Shown here: one piece after another, positions 35,271 to 44,808 of the stretch | Position numbering within the stretch: the first letter of the stretch is position 1 | Layout: each line of letters starts with the position of its first letter | DNA from: Brucella pseudintermedia | Lineage (GTDB): Bacteria; Pseudomonadota; Alphaproteobacteria; Rhizobiales; Rhizobiaceae | Assembly (NCBI RefSeq): GCF_042697365.1 | Contig: NZ_CP137604.1 | DNA length: 64,000 nt | Strand: one strand, 5' to 3' | The notes under the pieces: generated by a model | Database searches by the model: none | What the model saw: only the letters and a program-made list of their open reading frames with translations | Told to the model about the DNA's origin: nothing | Translations under genes and position numbers: made by a program

Positions 35271-36251
35271 TTAATCTTCCGCGCTTTCCTCATCGAAGCC
35301 GAGCAGATTCCATGATTGCACCATGTGTGGCGGCAATGGCGCCGTCACATCGATAATGCCGCCCGACGGGTTCGGGATGCGAATACGGCGCGCATGAAGA
35401 TGCAGCCGTTTTTGTATCCCGCCCGGAAACTCCCAATTCTGGTCCGCTTCAAAATATTTGGGGTCACCGATAATTGGATGACCGATATAGGCCGCATGAA
35501 CACGCAACTGATGAGTCCTGCCCGTATATGGTTCCATCTCAAGCCAGGTCAGGTTGTTGCCTGCCTTCTCGATGATGCGATAATATGAGACCGCATGGTC
35601 GGAATCCGGCTCGCCATGCTGGCAGACACGCATCTTGTCACCGTCCGGTGTCTGATCCTTGACCAGCCACGTGGAAATCTTGTCCTCACGCCTGCGTGGA
35701 ACACCTTTTACCAAGGCCCAATAGGTTTTCTTGGTGTCGCGCTCGCGAAAAGCGGCGGTTAGTGCCTGTGCCGCGCCGCGTGTACGCGCCACAACGAGCA
35801 CGCCCGACGTATCACGGTCGATACGGTGCACTAGGCGCGGCTTTTCGCCCTTCTTGTTGCGCCATGCCTCCAGCATACCGTCGATATGCCGCGAGACGCC
35901 GGACCCGCCCTGCACAGCGAGCCCTGCTGGCTTGTTGAAAACGAACACTTTCGGGTCTTCGTAAAGAAGCATCTGCGAAAGCACGTCACCGTCCTGCTGG
36001 CTACGGATTGTTCGCGCCGTAACCGGTCCGGTGGATTTGTCATCGACGCCCAGGGGCGGAATGCGAACAGTCTGCCCGGCTTGAACACGTGTGTCGGCCT
36101 TCGCGCGGGAACCGTCGACACGGATCTGCCCCGACCGCAGAAGTTTTTGCAGGTGGCCGAAACCAAGTCCCGGATAGTGGACCTTGAACCAGCGATCCAG
36201 CCGCATACCCGCCTCGCCTGCATCCACAATTTTCTGTTCAACGACTGCCAT
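35271..36251 (-). CDS. RluA-family 23S rRNA pseudouridine synthase (RluC-like)
   Basis: The 326-residue enzyme has an N-terminal S4 RNA-binding domain (RLDRWFKVHYPGLGFGHLQKLLRSGQIRVDG region, about 17-75). A pseudouridine synthase domain follows with the catalytic Asp in HRIDRDTSGVLV, then EPYTGRTHQLRVH. By length and the S4 domain it is closest to RluC/RluD. The exact uridines modified cannot be told from the sequence. It heads a leftward four-gene run. Confidence 0.88.
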   Translation of the reverse strand: MAVVEQKIVDAGEAGMRLDRWFKVHYPGLGFGHLQKLLRSGQIRVDGSRAKADTRVQAGQTVRIPPLGVDDKSTGPVTARTIRSQQDGDVLSQMLLYEDPKVFVFNKPAGLAVQGGSGVSRHIDGMLEAWRNKKGEKPRLVHRIDRDTSGVLVVARTRGAAQALTAAFRERDTKKTYWALVKGVPRRREDKISTWLVKDQTPDGDKMRVCQHGEPDSDHAVSYYRIIEKAGNNLTWLEMEPYTGRTHQLRVHAAYIGHPIIGDPKYFEADQNWEFPGGIQKRLHLHARRIRIPNPSGGIIDVTAPLPPHMVQSWNLLGFDEESAED

Positions 36252-36568
36252 GGAGAAACCCGATCAACTCTTGCTGACGCAGCGCGTACGCGGTCGCCGC
36301 TCATTTAGTCATCTCAATAGACGCGAGTTTCGCGGATTGCTAGGCTGAATTCCCCAAAACCGAAATTTGGCTGCTCGCAACGAAAACAGCAGCGTTCTTT
36401 CTCCAAAGAATTCGATTTTTACCGGCTATTCTTCACACTCGGTTACATGCGTTTTTAATTTATGGTCGATCTTGACACCCAATCGCCACTTCTTGCCGCC
36501 ATCTGATATTGATAGAACAAGTGGGCTATACCATTTAGCCCCGTGAATAGACGAGCGGGAGTCCGAAA
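36252..36568. other. 317-base divergent intergenic region before ndvA
   Basis: This region lies between the leftward RluA-like gene and rightward ndvA and must contain both promoters. TTGACA occurs near 36472, and AT-rich stretches are present. I see no convincing spaced promoter, operator or RNA gene. Confidence 0.4.
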
Positions 36569-38362
36569 GTGTCATTGCTCAAAATCTACTGGCGAGCCAT
36601 GGAGTATCTTGCGGTCGAGAAGGCTGCAACGATAACCATGTGCGTAGCCAGCGTCCTGGTTGCCCTGGTCACGCTTGCTGAACCAATTCTGTTCGGTCGG
36701 GTCATACAGGCTATCTCCGACAGGGGCGACATTTTCTCGCCTCTGGCCATGTGGGCTGCACTTGGCGGCTTCAACATTGTTGCAGCGGTCTTTGTCGCCC
36801 GCGGAGCTGACCGTCTCGCGCACCGCCGCCGTCTGGGCGTGATGATCGATTCCTATGAGCGCCTCATCACGATGCCGCTTTCGTGGCACCAGAAGCGCGG
36901 CACATCGAACGCGCTTCATACGCTGATCCGCGCAACCGACTCGCTCTTCACTCTCTGGCTCGAATTCATGCGCCAGCATCTGACGACAATCGTTGCCCTG
37001 GCAACGCTCATTCCTGTCGCAATGAACATGGACATGCGCATGTCGCTGGTGCTCATCGTGCTCGGCGTCATCTATGTGATGATCGGCCAGCTTGTGATGC
37101 GCAAGACAAAGGACGGCCAGACGGCTGTCGAAAAGCACCACCACAAGCTGTTCGAGCATGTCAGCGATACGATCAGCAACGTCTCGGTCGTGCAGAGCTA
37201 CAACCGTATCGCGTCGGAAACGCAGTCTCTGCGGGATTACGCCAAAAATCTGGAGAAGGCACAGTTTCCAGTTCTCAATTGGTGGGCGCTCGCCAGCGGC
37301 CTGAATCGAATGGCCTCCACCTTCTCAATGGTGGTTGTTCTGGTTCTCGGCGCCTATTTCGTCACTAAGGGCCAGATGCGCGTCGGCGATGTGATTGCCT
37401 TTATCGGTTTTGCGCAGCTGATGATCGGCCGTCTCGATCAGATTAGCGCATTCATCAATCAGACTGTCACCGCACGCGCCAAGCTGGAAGAATTCTTCCA
37501 GATGGAAGATGCTACTGCTGACCGTCAGGAACCGCAGGACGTTTCGGATCTCACCGACGTTAAAGGCGACATCGTTTTCGACAATGTCACCTTTGAGTTC
37601 CCGAACTCTGGCCAAGGCGTCTATGACGTGTCCTTCGAGATCAAGCCGGGGCAGACAGTGGCTATTGTCGGTCCGACCGGGGCGGGCAAGACCACGCTCA
37701 TCAATCTGCTGCAACGGGTATTCGATCCCGCAGCTGGCCGCATCACTATCGACGGGACCGATACGCGTACCGTCAGCCGCCGCTCCTTGCGTCATGCTAT
37801 CGCAACTGTCTTTCAGGATGCCGGGCTATTCAATCGCTCTGTGGAAGAGAATATTCGTGTTGGCCGCGAAGACGCCACATCTGAAGAAGTGCACGCCGCT
37901 GCTCGCGCTGCAGCCGCCCACGACTTCATTCTAGCCAAAAGCGACGGCTACGATACTGTTGTCGGCGAACGCGGCTCGCAGCTTTCCGGTGGTGAACGCC
38001 AGCGCCTTGCAATCGCGCGTGCGATTTTGAAGGATTCGCCCATCCTCGTTCTTGACGAAGCCACAAGTGCGCTCGACGTTGAAACAGAAGAGAAGGTGAA
38101 GCAGGCTGTTGACGATCTGAGCCACAACCGCACCACCTTCATCATTGCGCACCGTCTTTCGACGGTTCGCTCGGCCGATCTGGTTCTGTTCATGGATAAG
38201 GGACATCTGGTCGAAAGCGGCAGCTTCGACGAGCTTGCCGCACGCGGCGGGCGTTTTACAGACCTTCTGCGCGCCGGTGGCCTCAAACTGGAAGATAAGG
38301 CAACCAAAGCCGTAGAGGGCAGTAATGTCATGCCCTTCCCGACCAAAGGCGCGGTTGGCTAA
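36569..38362 (+). CDS. ndvA: Cyclic beta-1,2-glucan ABC exporter (ATP-binding/permease)
   Basis: The 597-residue ABC half-transporter has six membrane helices in about 20-315 and a C-terminal ATPase with GPTGAGKTT, LSGGERQRLAIARA and ILVLDEATSALD. Full length and helix content match NdvA/ChvA (called Cgt in Brucella), which exports cyclic beta-1,2-glucan to the periplasm. These glucans matter for osmoadaptation and host interaction. The start is GTG at 36569 with GGGAG nearby. It is monocistronic, with a strong terminator after it. The glucan synthase gene is not in the window. Confidence 0.9.
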   Translation: MSLLKIYWRAMEYLAVEKAATITMCVASVLVALVTLAEPILFGRVIQAISDRGDIFSPLAMWAALGGFNIVAAVFVARGADRLAHRRRLGVMIDSYERLITMPLSWHQKRGTSNALHTLIRATDSLFTLWLEFMRQHLTTIVALATLIPVAMNMDMRMSLVLIVLGVIYVMIGQLVMRKTKDGQTAVEKHHHKLFEHVSDTISNVSVVQSYNRIASETQSLRDYAKNLEKAQFPVLNWWALASGLNRMASTFSMVVVLVLGAYFVTKGQMRVGDVIAFIGFAQLMIGRLDQISAFINQTVTARAKLEEFFQMEDATADRQEPQDVSDLTDVKGDIVFDNVTFEFPNSGQGVYDVSFEIKPGQTVAIVGPTGAGKTTLINLLQRVFDPAAGRITIDGTDTRTVSRRSLRHAIATVFQDAGLFNRSVEENIRVGREDATSEEVHAAARAAAAHDFILAKSDGYDTVVGERGSQLSGGERQRLAIARAILKDSPILVLDEATSALDVETEEKVKQAVDDLSHNRTTFIIAHRLSTVRSADLVLFMDKGHLVESGSFDELAARGGRFTDLLRAGGLKLEDKATKAVEGSNVMPFPTKGAVG

Positions 38363-38381
38363 ATCATAGACCATTGTAACC

Positions 38382-38420
38382 GAAAAGCCCGCGGTGACTC
38401 ATCGCGGGCTTTTCATTTTA
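38382..38420 (+). terminator. Terminator of ndvA
   Basis: AAAAGCCCGCG/CGCGGGCTTTT (38383-38393 with 38403-38413) form an 11-base-pair stem with a 9-base loop and a T-rich tail. The A/T flanks make it usable by the convergent MBL gene too. Confidence 0.88.
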
Positions 38421-38430
38421 AACTCGAAAC

Positions 38431-39249
38431 TTAAAGCGGCATCTCGAAGCGGAGCCCGTCATATCCGGGTTCAACATTGTCGGGCGTTTCACGCATGACA
38501 GTCTCATAATCAAGCGGGACATGCATATGCGTGAGAATGGCGCGTTTGGGCGCCAGTTTTTCTATCCATTCAAGCGCCTCACCGAGCGAGAAATGGCTGG
38601 GATGCGGGCAATATTGCAACGCATCGATGATAAGCACATCGGCACCGCCCAAATATTTGAGACTTTGCTCAGGAAAAGCGCTCACGTCCGTGCAGTACAC
38701 GACGGAACCAATGCGAAAGCCCAACGACTCAATGTCGCCATGCACCTGACTGAATGGCTCGAAACGGATTTCTCCTCCTGCTCCCGATATGGAAAACGGC
38801 GTTTCGGGAGCAATGTCGTGCATGCTGAGGATCGGCGGATAGCTCGATCCAGCTGGCGTTTCAAAACAATAGCCGAATGCCTCGAAGAGGCGGTTACGCG
38901 TTAGTCGATTGGCGTAAACATCCATCAGACGACGGTTTTCGACAACATAGGTTCGAAGATCGTCAATTCCATGAATATGGTCCGCGTGCGGATGGGTGTA
39001 GACGGCTGCATCAAGGCTGCGCGCGCCAGCGTCAATCATCTGGGCGCGGAAATCCGGTCCCGTATCAATCACAACCGATGTGCTATTACCGTCTGGGTCA
39101 AATCGCTCAACCAGAAGCGAGGCACGACGACGCCGATTCTTCGGATTCTCGGGATCGCAACTCCCCCAATCGCCATTGATGCGCGGCACGCCGGGCGACG
39201 AACCGCAGCCCAAAATCGTGAAACGCAGGCAATTTCGGGGGGATATCAC
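38431..39249 (-). CDS. MBL-fold metallohydrolase (PhnP-like)
   Basis: The 272-residue protein has the metallo-beta-lactamase zinc motif THPHADHIHG and the partner residues in VHGD, YCTDV and LTHMH. Together with the N-terminal LGCGSSPGVPR, this matches the PhnP/RNase-Z-like phosphodiesterase branch. The start is GTG at 39249, overlapping the tatD stop codon by four bases (GTGA), so translation is coupled. It is the last gene of the run holB-metG-tatD-MBL. The substrate, probably a cyclic phosphodiester, is not certain. Confidence 0.86.
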   Translation of the reverse strand: MISPRNCLRFTILGCGSSPGVPRINGDWGSCDPENPKNRRRRASLLVERFDPDGNSTSVVIDTGPDFRAQMIDAGARSLDAAVYTHPHADHIHGIDDLRTYVVENRRLMDVYANRLTRNRLFEAFGYCFETPAGSSYPPILSMHDIAPETPFSISGAGGEIRFEPFSQVHGDIESLGFRIGSVVYCTDVSAFPEQSLKYLGGADVLIIDALQYCPHPSHFSLGEALEWIEKLAPKRAILTHMHVPLDYETVMRETPDNVEPGYDGLRFEMPL

Positions 39250-40043
39250 GCGCTGGCACTTTCTGACGGACGCGGCATTTTGGAAAACAGCCTGAACACG
39301 TTATCGCTCGTGATACGTGCGACTTCATCATTGCTCACGCCGATCGTTTCAGCCAACATGGCCGCCGTATGCTGCACAAAAGACGGCTCGTTGCGCTTGC
39401 CGCGATGCGGAAGCGGCGCGAGAAATGGCGCATCCGTTTCCACCAACAGACGATCACGCGGAACAATGCCCGCTATTTCTCGAATTTCCGGTGAGTTCTT
39501 GAAGGTCAGAATGCCCGAAAAGGAAATATAACCACCCAGTTCAATGCCCTTTTCCGCCAATGCTCGTCCAGAAGAAAAGCAGTGGAGGATAAATGGGAAT
39601 GCACCCTTCTCGGTCTCACGTTCGAGAATATCGGCCATATCGTCGTCTGCACTGCGCGCATGGATGACCAGCGGCAGTTGGGTCCGACGCGCGGCTTCGA
39701 TGTGAATGAGAAAACCCTGACGCTGCGCTTCCGGCGGAGCGTAGTCGTAGTGATAATCGAGACCCGCTTCGCCTATGGCCACAACTTTCGGGTGCTCGGC
39801 CAGACGCACGAGATCGTCGGCAGTCACATCGAGTTCTTCATGCGCGTTGTTCGGATGAGTTCCAACCGAACAATAAACGCAATCATAGGCTTCAGCGAGC
39901 GCCCGGATCGTATCGAATTTTCTGACCCGCGTGGAAATCGTCACCATGCGCTTCACTCCGGCATCCAGAGCCCGCTGCACAACAGCATCGCGCTCCGGTT
40001 CGAAGTCAGAAAAATCAAGATGACAATGACTGTCGACAAGCAT
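39246..40043 (-). CDS. tatD: TatD-family metal-dependent hydrolase
   Basis: The 265-residue TIM-barrel nuclease-like enzyme has metal ligands in VDSHCHLDF, GEAGLDYHYD, HCFSSG and LVETDAPFLAP. TatD enzymes act as metal-dependent 3'-5' DNases. TTG at 40055 overlaps the metG stop codon (TTGA) and is an alternative start giving 269 residues. I prefer the ATG at 40043, which matches the family start MLVDSHCHLD. The 3' end overlaps the MBL gene. Confidence 0.9.
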   Translation of the reverse strand: MLVDSHCHLDFSDFEPERDAVVQRALDAGVKRMVTISTRVRKFDTIRALAEAYDCVYCSVGTHPNNAHEELDVTADDLVRLAEHPKVVAIGEAGLDYHYDYAPPEAQRQGFLIHIEAARRTQLPLVIHARSADDDMADILERETEKGAFPFILHCFSSGRALAEKGIELGGYISFSGILTFKNSPEIREIAGIVPRDRLLVETDAPFLAPLPHRGKRNEPSFVQHTAAMLAETIGVSNDEVARITSDNVFRLFSKMPRPSESASA

Positions 40044-40051
40044 AATCGAAC

Positions 40052-41599
40052 TCAATTCTGCTCTTCTGTTTCCACATAGCGCGGGAATACCGGCTGCGGG
40101 GCTGGCAAGTCGGCGCCTCCGACCAGATGGCTTGCCGTAACGTCAGAGAACTGACGCTTGTCGGCAGGAATTGCCAATATGTCGAGAAGCTTTTCCGCCG
40201 ACTGCGGAATGAAAGGCTGCACCATGATACCGACACGGCGAATGACCTCAGCCGTCACATAAAGAACGGTGCCCATGCGTGCAGGATCGGTCTTGCGCAA
40301 CGCCCAAGGCTCCTGACCCGCAAAATAACGGTTGGCTTCGGCAACAACAGCAAAAATCGCTCCCAGCGCAAGATGCAGCGCCTGATCGTCCATTGCCTTG
40401 CGCGCAGTATCAAGCGCCGCATCGGCCTGATCGAGAATAGCCTTGTCCGCGTCCGAAAACTCGCCCGGAACCGGGACCTTGCCTTCGCAATTCTTGGCGA
40501 TCATCGACAATGAGCGCTGGGCAAGATTGCCGAGATCGTTCGCCAGATCGGCGTTGGTGCGGTTGACGATAGCGTCATGGCTATAGCTGCCATCCTGACC
40601 GAATGGCACTTCGCGCATCAGGAAGTAGCGCAACTGATCGAGTCCATAGCGCTCAACGAGACCGAACGGATCAATCACGTTGCCAAGCGATTTCGACATT
40701 TTCTCGCCGCGGTTGAACAGAAAGCCGTGTGCGAAAACCCGCTTCGGCAGCGGAATACCAGCCGACATCAGAAATGCGGGCCAGTAGACAGCGTGGAAGC
40801 GCGAGATATCCTTGCCGATGATATGCGCATCGGCGGGCCAATAGCTCCATTTCTCATCCGAAGTGTCGGGATAGCCGAGAGCGGTAATGTAGTTGGTCAG
40901 GGCGTCGACCCAGACATACATGACATGCTTTTCGTCACCGGGCACCGGAATGCCCCAGTCGAAGGTCGTGCGCGAAATCGACAGGTCCTTCAGACCGGAC
41001 TTGACGAAGCTCACGATCTCGTTGCGGCGTTCCGCGGGCATGATGAAGCCCGGATTTTTCTCGTAAAGATCGAGCAGCTTGTCCTGATAGGCCGAGAGAC
41101 GGAAGAAATAGCTTTCCTCCTCGACCCATTCGACAGGCGTACCCTGCGGGCCGTAGCGGACGCCGTCCTCGCGGACTTCCGTTTCCTCTTCACCGTAATA
41201 GGCTTCGTCGCGCACGGAGTACCAACCAGCATATCCACCCTTGTAGATATCGCCGTTGTCAGCCATCGCTTTCCAGATAGCCTGGCTCGCCTTGTAGTGG
41301 CGCTCTTCCGAGGTGCGAATATAGTCGTCGTTGGAGCTGTTCAGCACATCGGCCATCTGCCGGAACGCGGCCGTATTGCGGTCCGCAAGCTCGCGCGGCG
41401 TAATGCCTTCCTTGCGCGCGCTCTGCAACATCTTGATGCCGTGTTCGTCCGTACCGGTCAGAAAGAAAACATCCTTGCCGTTCAGTCGCTGAAAACGTGC
41501 CATCGCATCGGTCGCGATCAGTTCATACGCATGACCGATGTGCGGCTTTCCGTTCGGATAAGCAATCGCGGTGGTGATGTAATATTTTTCGCGGCTCAT
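40052..41599 (-). CDS. metG: Methionine-tRNA ligase
   Basis: The 515-residue class I synthetase has the HIGH box in YPNGKPHIGHAYE and the KMSKS loop GEKMSKSLGN. The connective region around residues 125-160 has no zinc-binding cysteines, and there is no C-terminal tRNA-binding (EMAP-like) domain, so this is the short, metal-free form common in alphaproteobacteria. It lies 101 bases downstream of holB and directly before tatD. Confidence 0.95.
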   Translation of the reverse strand: MSREKYYITTAIAYPNGKPHIGHAYELIATDAMARFQRLNGKDVFFLTGTDEHGIKMLQSARKEGITPRELADRNTAAFRQMADVLNSSNDDYIRTSEERHYKASQAIWKAMADNGDIYKGGYAGWYSVRDEAYYGEEETEVREDGVRYGPQGTPVEWVEEESYFFRLSAYQDKLLDLYEKNPGFIMPAERRNEIVSFVKSGLKDLSISRTTFDWGIPVPGDEKHVMYVWVDALTNYITALGYPDTSDEKWSYWPADAHIIGKDISRFHAVYWPAFLMSAGIPLPKRVFAHGFLFNRGEKMSKSLGNVIDPFGLVERYGLDQLRYFLMREVPFGQDGSYSHDAIVNRTNADLANDLGNLAQRSLSMIAKNCEGKVPVPGEFSDADKAILDQADAALDTARKAMDDQALHLALGAIFAVVAEANRYFAGQEPWALRKTDPARMGTVLYVTAEVIRRVGIMVQPFIPQSAEKLLDILAIPADKRQFSDVTASHLVGGADLPAPQPVFPRYVETEEQN

Positions 41600-41700
41600 T
41601 AGGGACCCGGTCTTTCGAAGTTTGAAAGCGCGCCTGAATGACTAGCAGACACACGAGGAGAAAATTATCAGCGGTGACATAACGCATGTCAGCGGCCATG

Positions 41701-42777
41701 TCACGCAAGCGGAGGCTGACCGGACCGAAAAGCGCGATGCGTTTTTTCCAAAAGGATTATCACAGCTTGCCGACGGTCGAGATTGTAGGTTTCGGCATCC
41801 ACGGTTTCGCGTGAAAGATCGCTCCAGAAACGCGACCAGCGGTCGGCATCGTGCAGTTGGCCGGCCTCGGCTCGACGTCGAGCTTCCGTTGCAACCCGCC
41901 CCAGCAGATGATCGCGGAACAGCTCATACTGAATCTCCGACTCACGCCCGTTCAATATGCCGCCGAGCGCCTGTGCCTTCGGCAAATCGAAATTTTGTCC
42001 TTCGAGAAGGGAATCTACCGTGTCGGAAATTTCGATGCCGCCATTCGCCACCAGCAGAAGCGCCTTGCGCACACTGCCTTCCGAACGTTTGAGCAGCGCT
42101 TCCGTTATCGCATCGGTTCCCATTCCGATACGAGCGCCGACATGAGACAAGGCGTCCGTAAGTGCTCGATCGTCAAGCGGCTTGAATCCGATGCTCTGGC
42201 AGCGAGACCGAATTGTCGGGAGCAAGCGTCCCGACGAGTGGGAAATAAGGATAAATAGCGCCCGGACTGGAGGCTCTTCCAGCGTTTTCAACAATGCATT
42301 GGCAGCGTTGCGGTTCATGTCGTCGGCAGGGTCGACAATAACGATGCGCCAGGCATGATCCGATGCGGTTCGGGTCAGAAAATGCGTAACACGCCGGATT
42401 TCCTCCACGGGAATGCCCGTCTTGAACTTGCCGGTCTTCTGATCGAACGGGCGATTGATATGCAGGACAGCTGGATGCATGCCGCCCGCAATCTGTCGCC
42501 AGAGCGATTTCGCGAAATCCGGAGCGGCAATATGTTCCGGCGCTTCACCGTTGTTGCCATGCGCCAGCATATGGCCAGCTAAATGAAAGGCGAGTGTTGC
42601 CTTGCCGATTCCCTGCGCACCTTCAAAAAGCAACGCATGATGCATGCGTCCCTCGCGATAGGCTTGCGCCAGAAAATTACTGATCTCCCGGTGTCCGGCG
42701 ATATAATCGCTTGCCGATGGTTCTGGCACACCTTCAATGGAATCGTGTGCCTTGGGGACGTCGAGTTCTTCAATCAC
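41701..42777 (-). CDS. holB: DNA polymerase III subunit delta'
   Basis: This 358-residue clamp-loader subunit has an AAA+ domain with the altered P-loop GAQGIGKAT (delta' is not an ATPase), a sensor region and a helical collar domain. Typical segments are HHALLFEG and LKTLEEPPVRALFILIS. The start is GTG at 42777, overlapping the tmk stop codon by four bases. The tmk-holB order is conserved in many bacteria and supports the call over dnaX. Confidence 0.92.
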   Translation of the reverse strand: MIEELDVPKAHDSIEGVPEPSASDYIAGHREISNFLAQAYREGRMHHALLFEGAQGIGKATLAFHLAGHMLAHGNNGEAPEHIAAPDFAKSLWRQIAGGMHPAVLHINRPFDQKTGKFKTGIPVEEIRRVTHFLTRTASDHAWRIVIVDPADDMNRNAANALLKTLEEPPVRALFILISHSSGRLLPTIRSRCQSIGFKPLDDRALTDALSHVGARIGMGTDAITEALLKRSEGSVRKALLLVANGGIEISDTVDSLLEGQNFDLPKAQALGGILNGRESEIQYELFRDHLLGRVATEARRRAEAGQLHDADRWSRFWSDLSRETVDAETYNLDRRQAVIILLEKTHRAFRSGQPPLA

Positions 42778-43418
42778 AACAGCCCCCTTTTCATCAGGAC
42801 ACTATTGATCTCTTTTGCGATATCACTTGCAATCATGTCTTGCGGGCGGTCGGCATCGATCACCTTGCAGCGCCGGGTCTCTGTCTCGGCGATCGCGAGA
42901 AAGGCCTGACGTCGTGCCTCATGCACCGCAATATCTTCTTTCTCGAACCGGTCCGCAGTTCCGCTGCCGCGCCGTTTTCCTGCACGTGACAACCCCTTTT
43001 CTGCCGAAATATCGAGAATGATCGTCAAATCAGGCATGATACCATCGATAGCAATGCGCTCGACCGCCGACATATAGGCACTGTCGAGATTGCCGGTAAC
43101 GCCCTGATAAGCCCGGCTGGAGTCGATAAAACGGTCACATAGAACCACACGCCCCTCTTCTAGCGCAGGCCGGATAAGCTGGTCTACATGGTCTGCCCTT
43201 GCAGCGGCAAACAATAGGGCTTCCATCGCCGGCCCATAGGTCTCCGCATTGCCGCTCAATATGACGTGGCGAACTGCCTCCGCGCCAGGTGAACCGCCGG
43301 GTTCTCGCGTGATCACCGGGTCGAAGCCGATTCCTCTCAGATGCTTGGCCAGCAACGCAATTTGCGTTGATTTGCCCGCTCCCTCGCCGCCTTCAAATGT
43401 GATGAACAATCCCGACAA
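42774..43418 (-). CDS. tmk: Thymidylate kinase
   Basis: The 214-residue enzyme phosphorylates dTMP to dTDP. P-loop GGEGAGKST, the DR(Y/F) motif in LCDRFIDSSRAYQG, and the lid region GLSRAGKRRGSGTADRFE are present. No ATG exists at the 5' end. TTG at 43418 gives the family start SGLFITFEGG and has GGAAG five bases upstream; TTG at 43430 would add four residues. It is translationally coupled to holB. dacF lies upstream, 103 bases away. Confidence 0.92.
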   Translation of the reverse strand: MSGLFITFEGGEGAGKSTQIALLAKHLRGIGFDPVITREPGGSPGAEAVRHVILSGNAETYGPAMEALLFAAARADHVDQLIRPALEEGRVVLCDRFIDSSRAYQGVTGNLDSAYMSAVERIAIDGIMPDLTIILDISAEKGLSRAGKRRGSGTADRFEKEDIAVHEARRQAFLAIAETETRRCKVIDADRPQDMIASDIAKEINSVLMKRGLL

Positions 43419-43521
43419 ACCAACTTCCAAATGTTTGAATCTATGTCCGAATGGACTTCTGTGAAAGTTATTATCGGTCTTTGGCTATCAGGTCGAGCCT
43501 GCATTACGCGTCGCGCAAAAT

Positions 43522-44718
43522 CTAAAGATACTTCCTCAGCCAGCCGGTGGAAAGCTCCATCGCAGCACCCAGGGCACGCTTTGAAAGACTTCCCTCATCA
43601 ACAGATTGGGCTGTGAAAACAGGGACATCGCGAAGAATACTGCCATTAAGCTCTAACTGAAGAACACCGACCTTTTGGTTGTCGACGACAGGGGCATCAA
43701 GCGGTCCATTATAGATAATGCGAGCTTTCAGCTTGTCGCGACCGTCCTTTGGCAGCAACAACTCGACACGGTCCTTGACCTTCAACGGTACATGCGTGAG
43801 CGCACCGCCGAAAACTTGCGCCTCACCCACGATTTCGTCTGCGGGATAAAGCTGCACATCGTCGAACGTCGTCATCCCCCATTGCAGAAGACGCTTTGCT
43901 TCCTCTTCGCGCTCCTTGATACTGGCAAGGCCACTCATAGCCAGATAAAGCCTGCGGCCATTCTGTTCGGCCGATCCGACCAGGGCAAAACCGGATGCCT
44001 CCGTAAATCCGGTTCCCATGCCGTCAGCTCCCACATCAAGCCGCAGCAACGGATTGCGGTTGCGTTGCATGATATTGTTCCAGGTGAAGGCTGGCTGAGC
44101 ATAATACTTATAGTATTCAGGATGGGCGGTTCGGATATGTTGCGCCAGTTTCACCAGATCCTGTAAAGAAACCCTCTGTCCTTCAGCGGGTAACCCTGTG
44201 GAGTTGGCGAATCTGGAGGCCGCTAAGCCTAGCTCCCGCGCTCGGTCATTCATGCGCTCTGCAAAAGCCTGTTCGCTACCCGCCAGCCCCTCCGCCAGCA
44301 CGATCGCTCCATCATTCGCGGATTGAACGATCATCCCCTGCAAGAGATCAGCGACCGTCGGCGACGATTTGATGCGCGCGAACATCGTAGACGTTCCCGA
44401 TGGAGCGCCACCTGTGCGCCAGGCATTCTCGCTGACCAGATAAGCGGTATCGAGGCTGATAAGCCCCTTTTCAAGGGCTTCAAACACCACTTCGGCCGTC
44501 ATCAGCTTCGCGAGAGAAGCAGGAGGAATCGGAAGATCGGCGTTCTTGGAGAGGAGCACTGTTCCGCTCCGGTCGTCCACAAGCAAAACCTGAGGAGCTT
44601 TGGTAACGAATACTGCCTCGACAGGTGCCGCCAAACAAATAACGGGCATAAAAACTGCCACCGAAATGCCGAGGGCAGCGGCGCGCACGAGTACCAGTGT
44701 TTTTGATAACAGCCCCAT
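43522..44718 (-). CDS. dacF: D-alanyl-D-alanine carboxypeptidase, S11 family, with altered KTG box
   Basis: The 398-residue periplasmic penicillin-binding protein trims D-Ala from peptidoglycan pentapeptides. It has an N-terminal signal segment, the SxxK nucleophile motif PASLAKLM, the SxN motif in QSANDGA, and a C-terminal beta-rich domain with an amphipathic tail (STGWLRKYL) for membrane association. The usual KTG motif reads GTG (DGMGTGFTEASG), replacing the Lys. It lies between rlpA and tmk on the same strand. The paralogue number (dacA, dacC or dacF) cannot be fixed by eye. Confidence 0.88.
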   Translation of the reverse strand: MGLLSKTLVLVRAAALGISVAVFMPVICLAAPVEAVFVTKAPQVLLVDDRSGTVLLSKNADLPIPPASLAKLMTAEVVFEALEKGLISLDTAYLVSENAWRTGGAPSGTSTMFARIKSSPTVADLLQGMIVQSANDGAIVLAEGLAGSEQAFAERMNDRARELGLAASRFANSTGLPAEGQRVSLQDLVKLAQHIRTAHPEYYKYYAQPAFTWNNIMQRNRNPLLRLDVGADGMGTGFTEASGFALVGSAEQNGRRLYLAMSGLASIKEREEEAKRLLQWGMTTFDDVQLYPADEIVGEAQVFGGALTHVPLKVKDRVELLLPKDGRDKLKARIIYNGPLDAPVVDNQKVGVLQLELNGSILRDVPVFTAQSVDEGSLSKRALGAAMELSTGWLRKYL

Positions 44719-44808
44719 AGATACCCCGTTACGTGAGCGATGTCTTTTAGCTTACGCAACGAATTTGACCAAAATCAATATGGTAACTCTTATCACCGTA
44801 TCGTGAGT

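Noticed and set aside
40577..41602. 341-codon plus-strand frame opposite metG
   Set aside because: It is antisense to a complete, motif-bearing MetRS and has no start signals.
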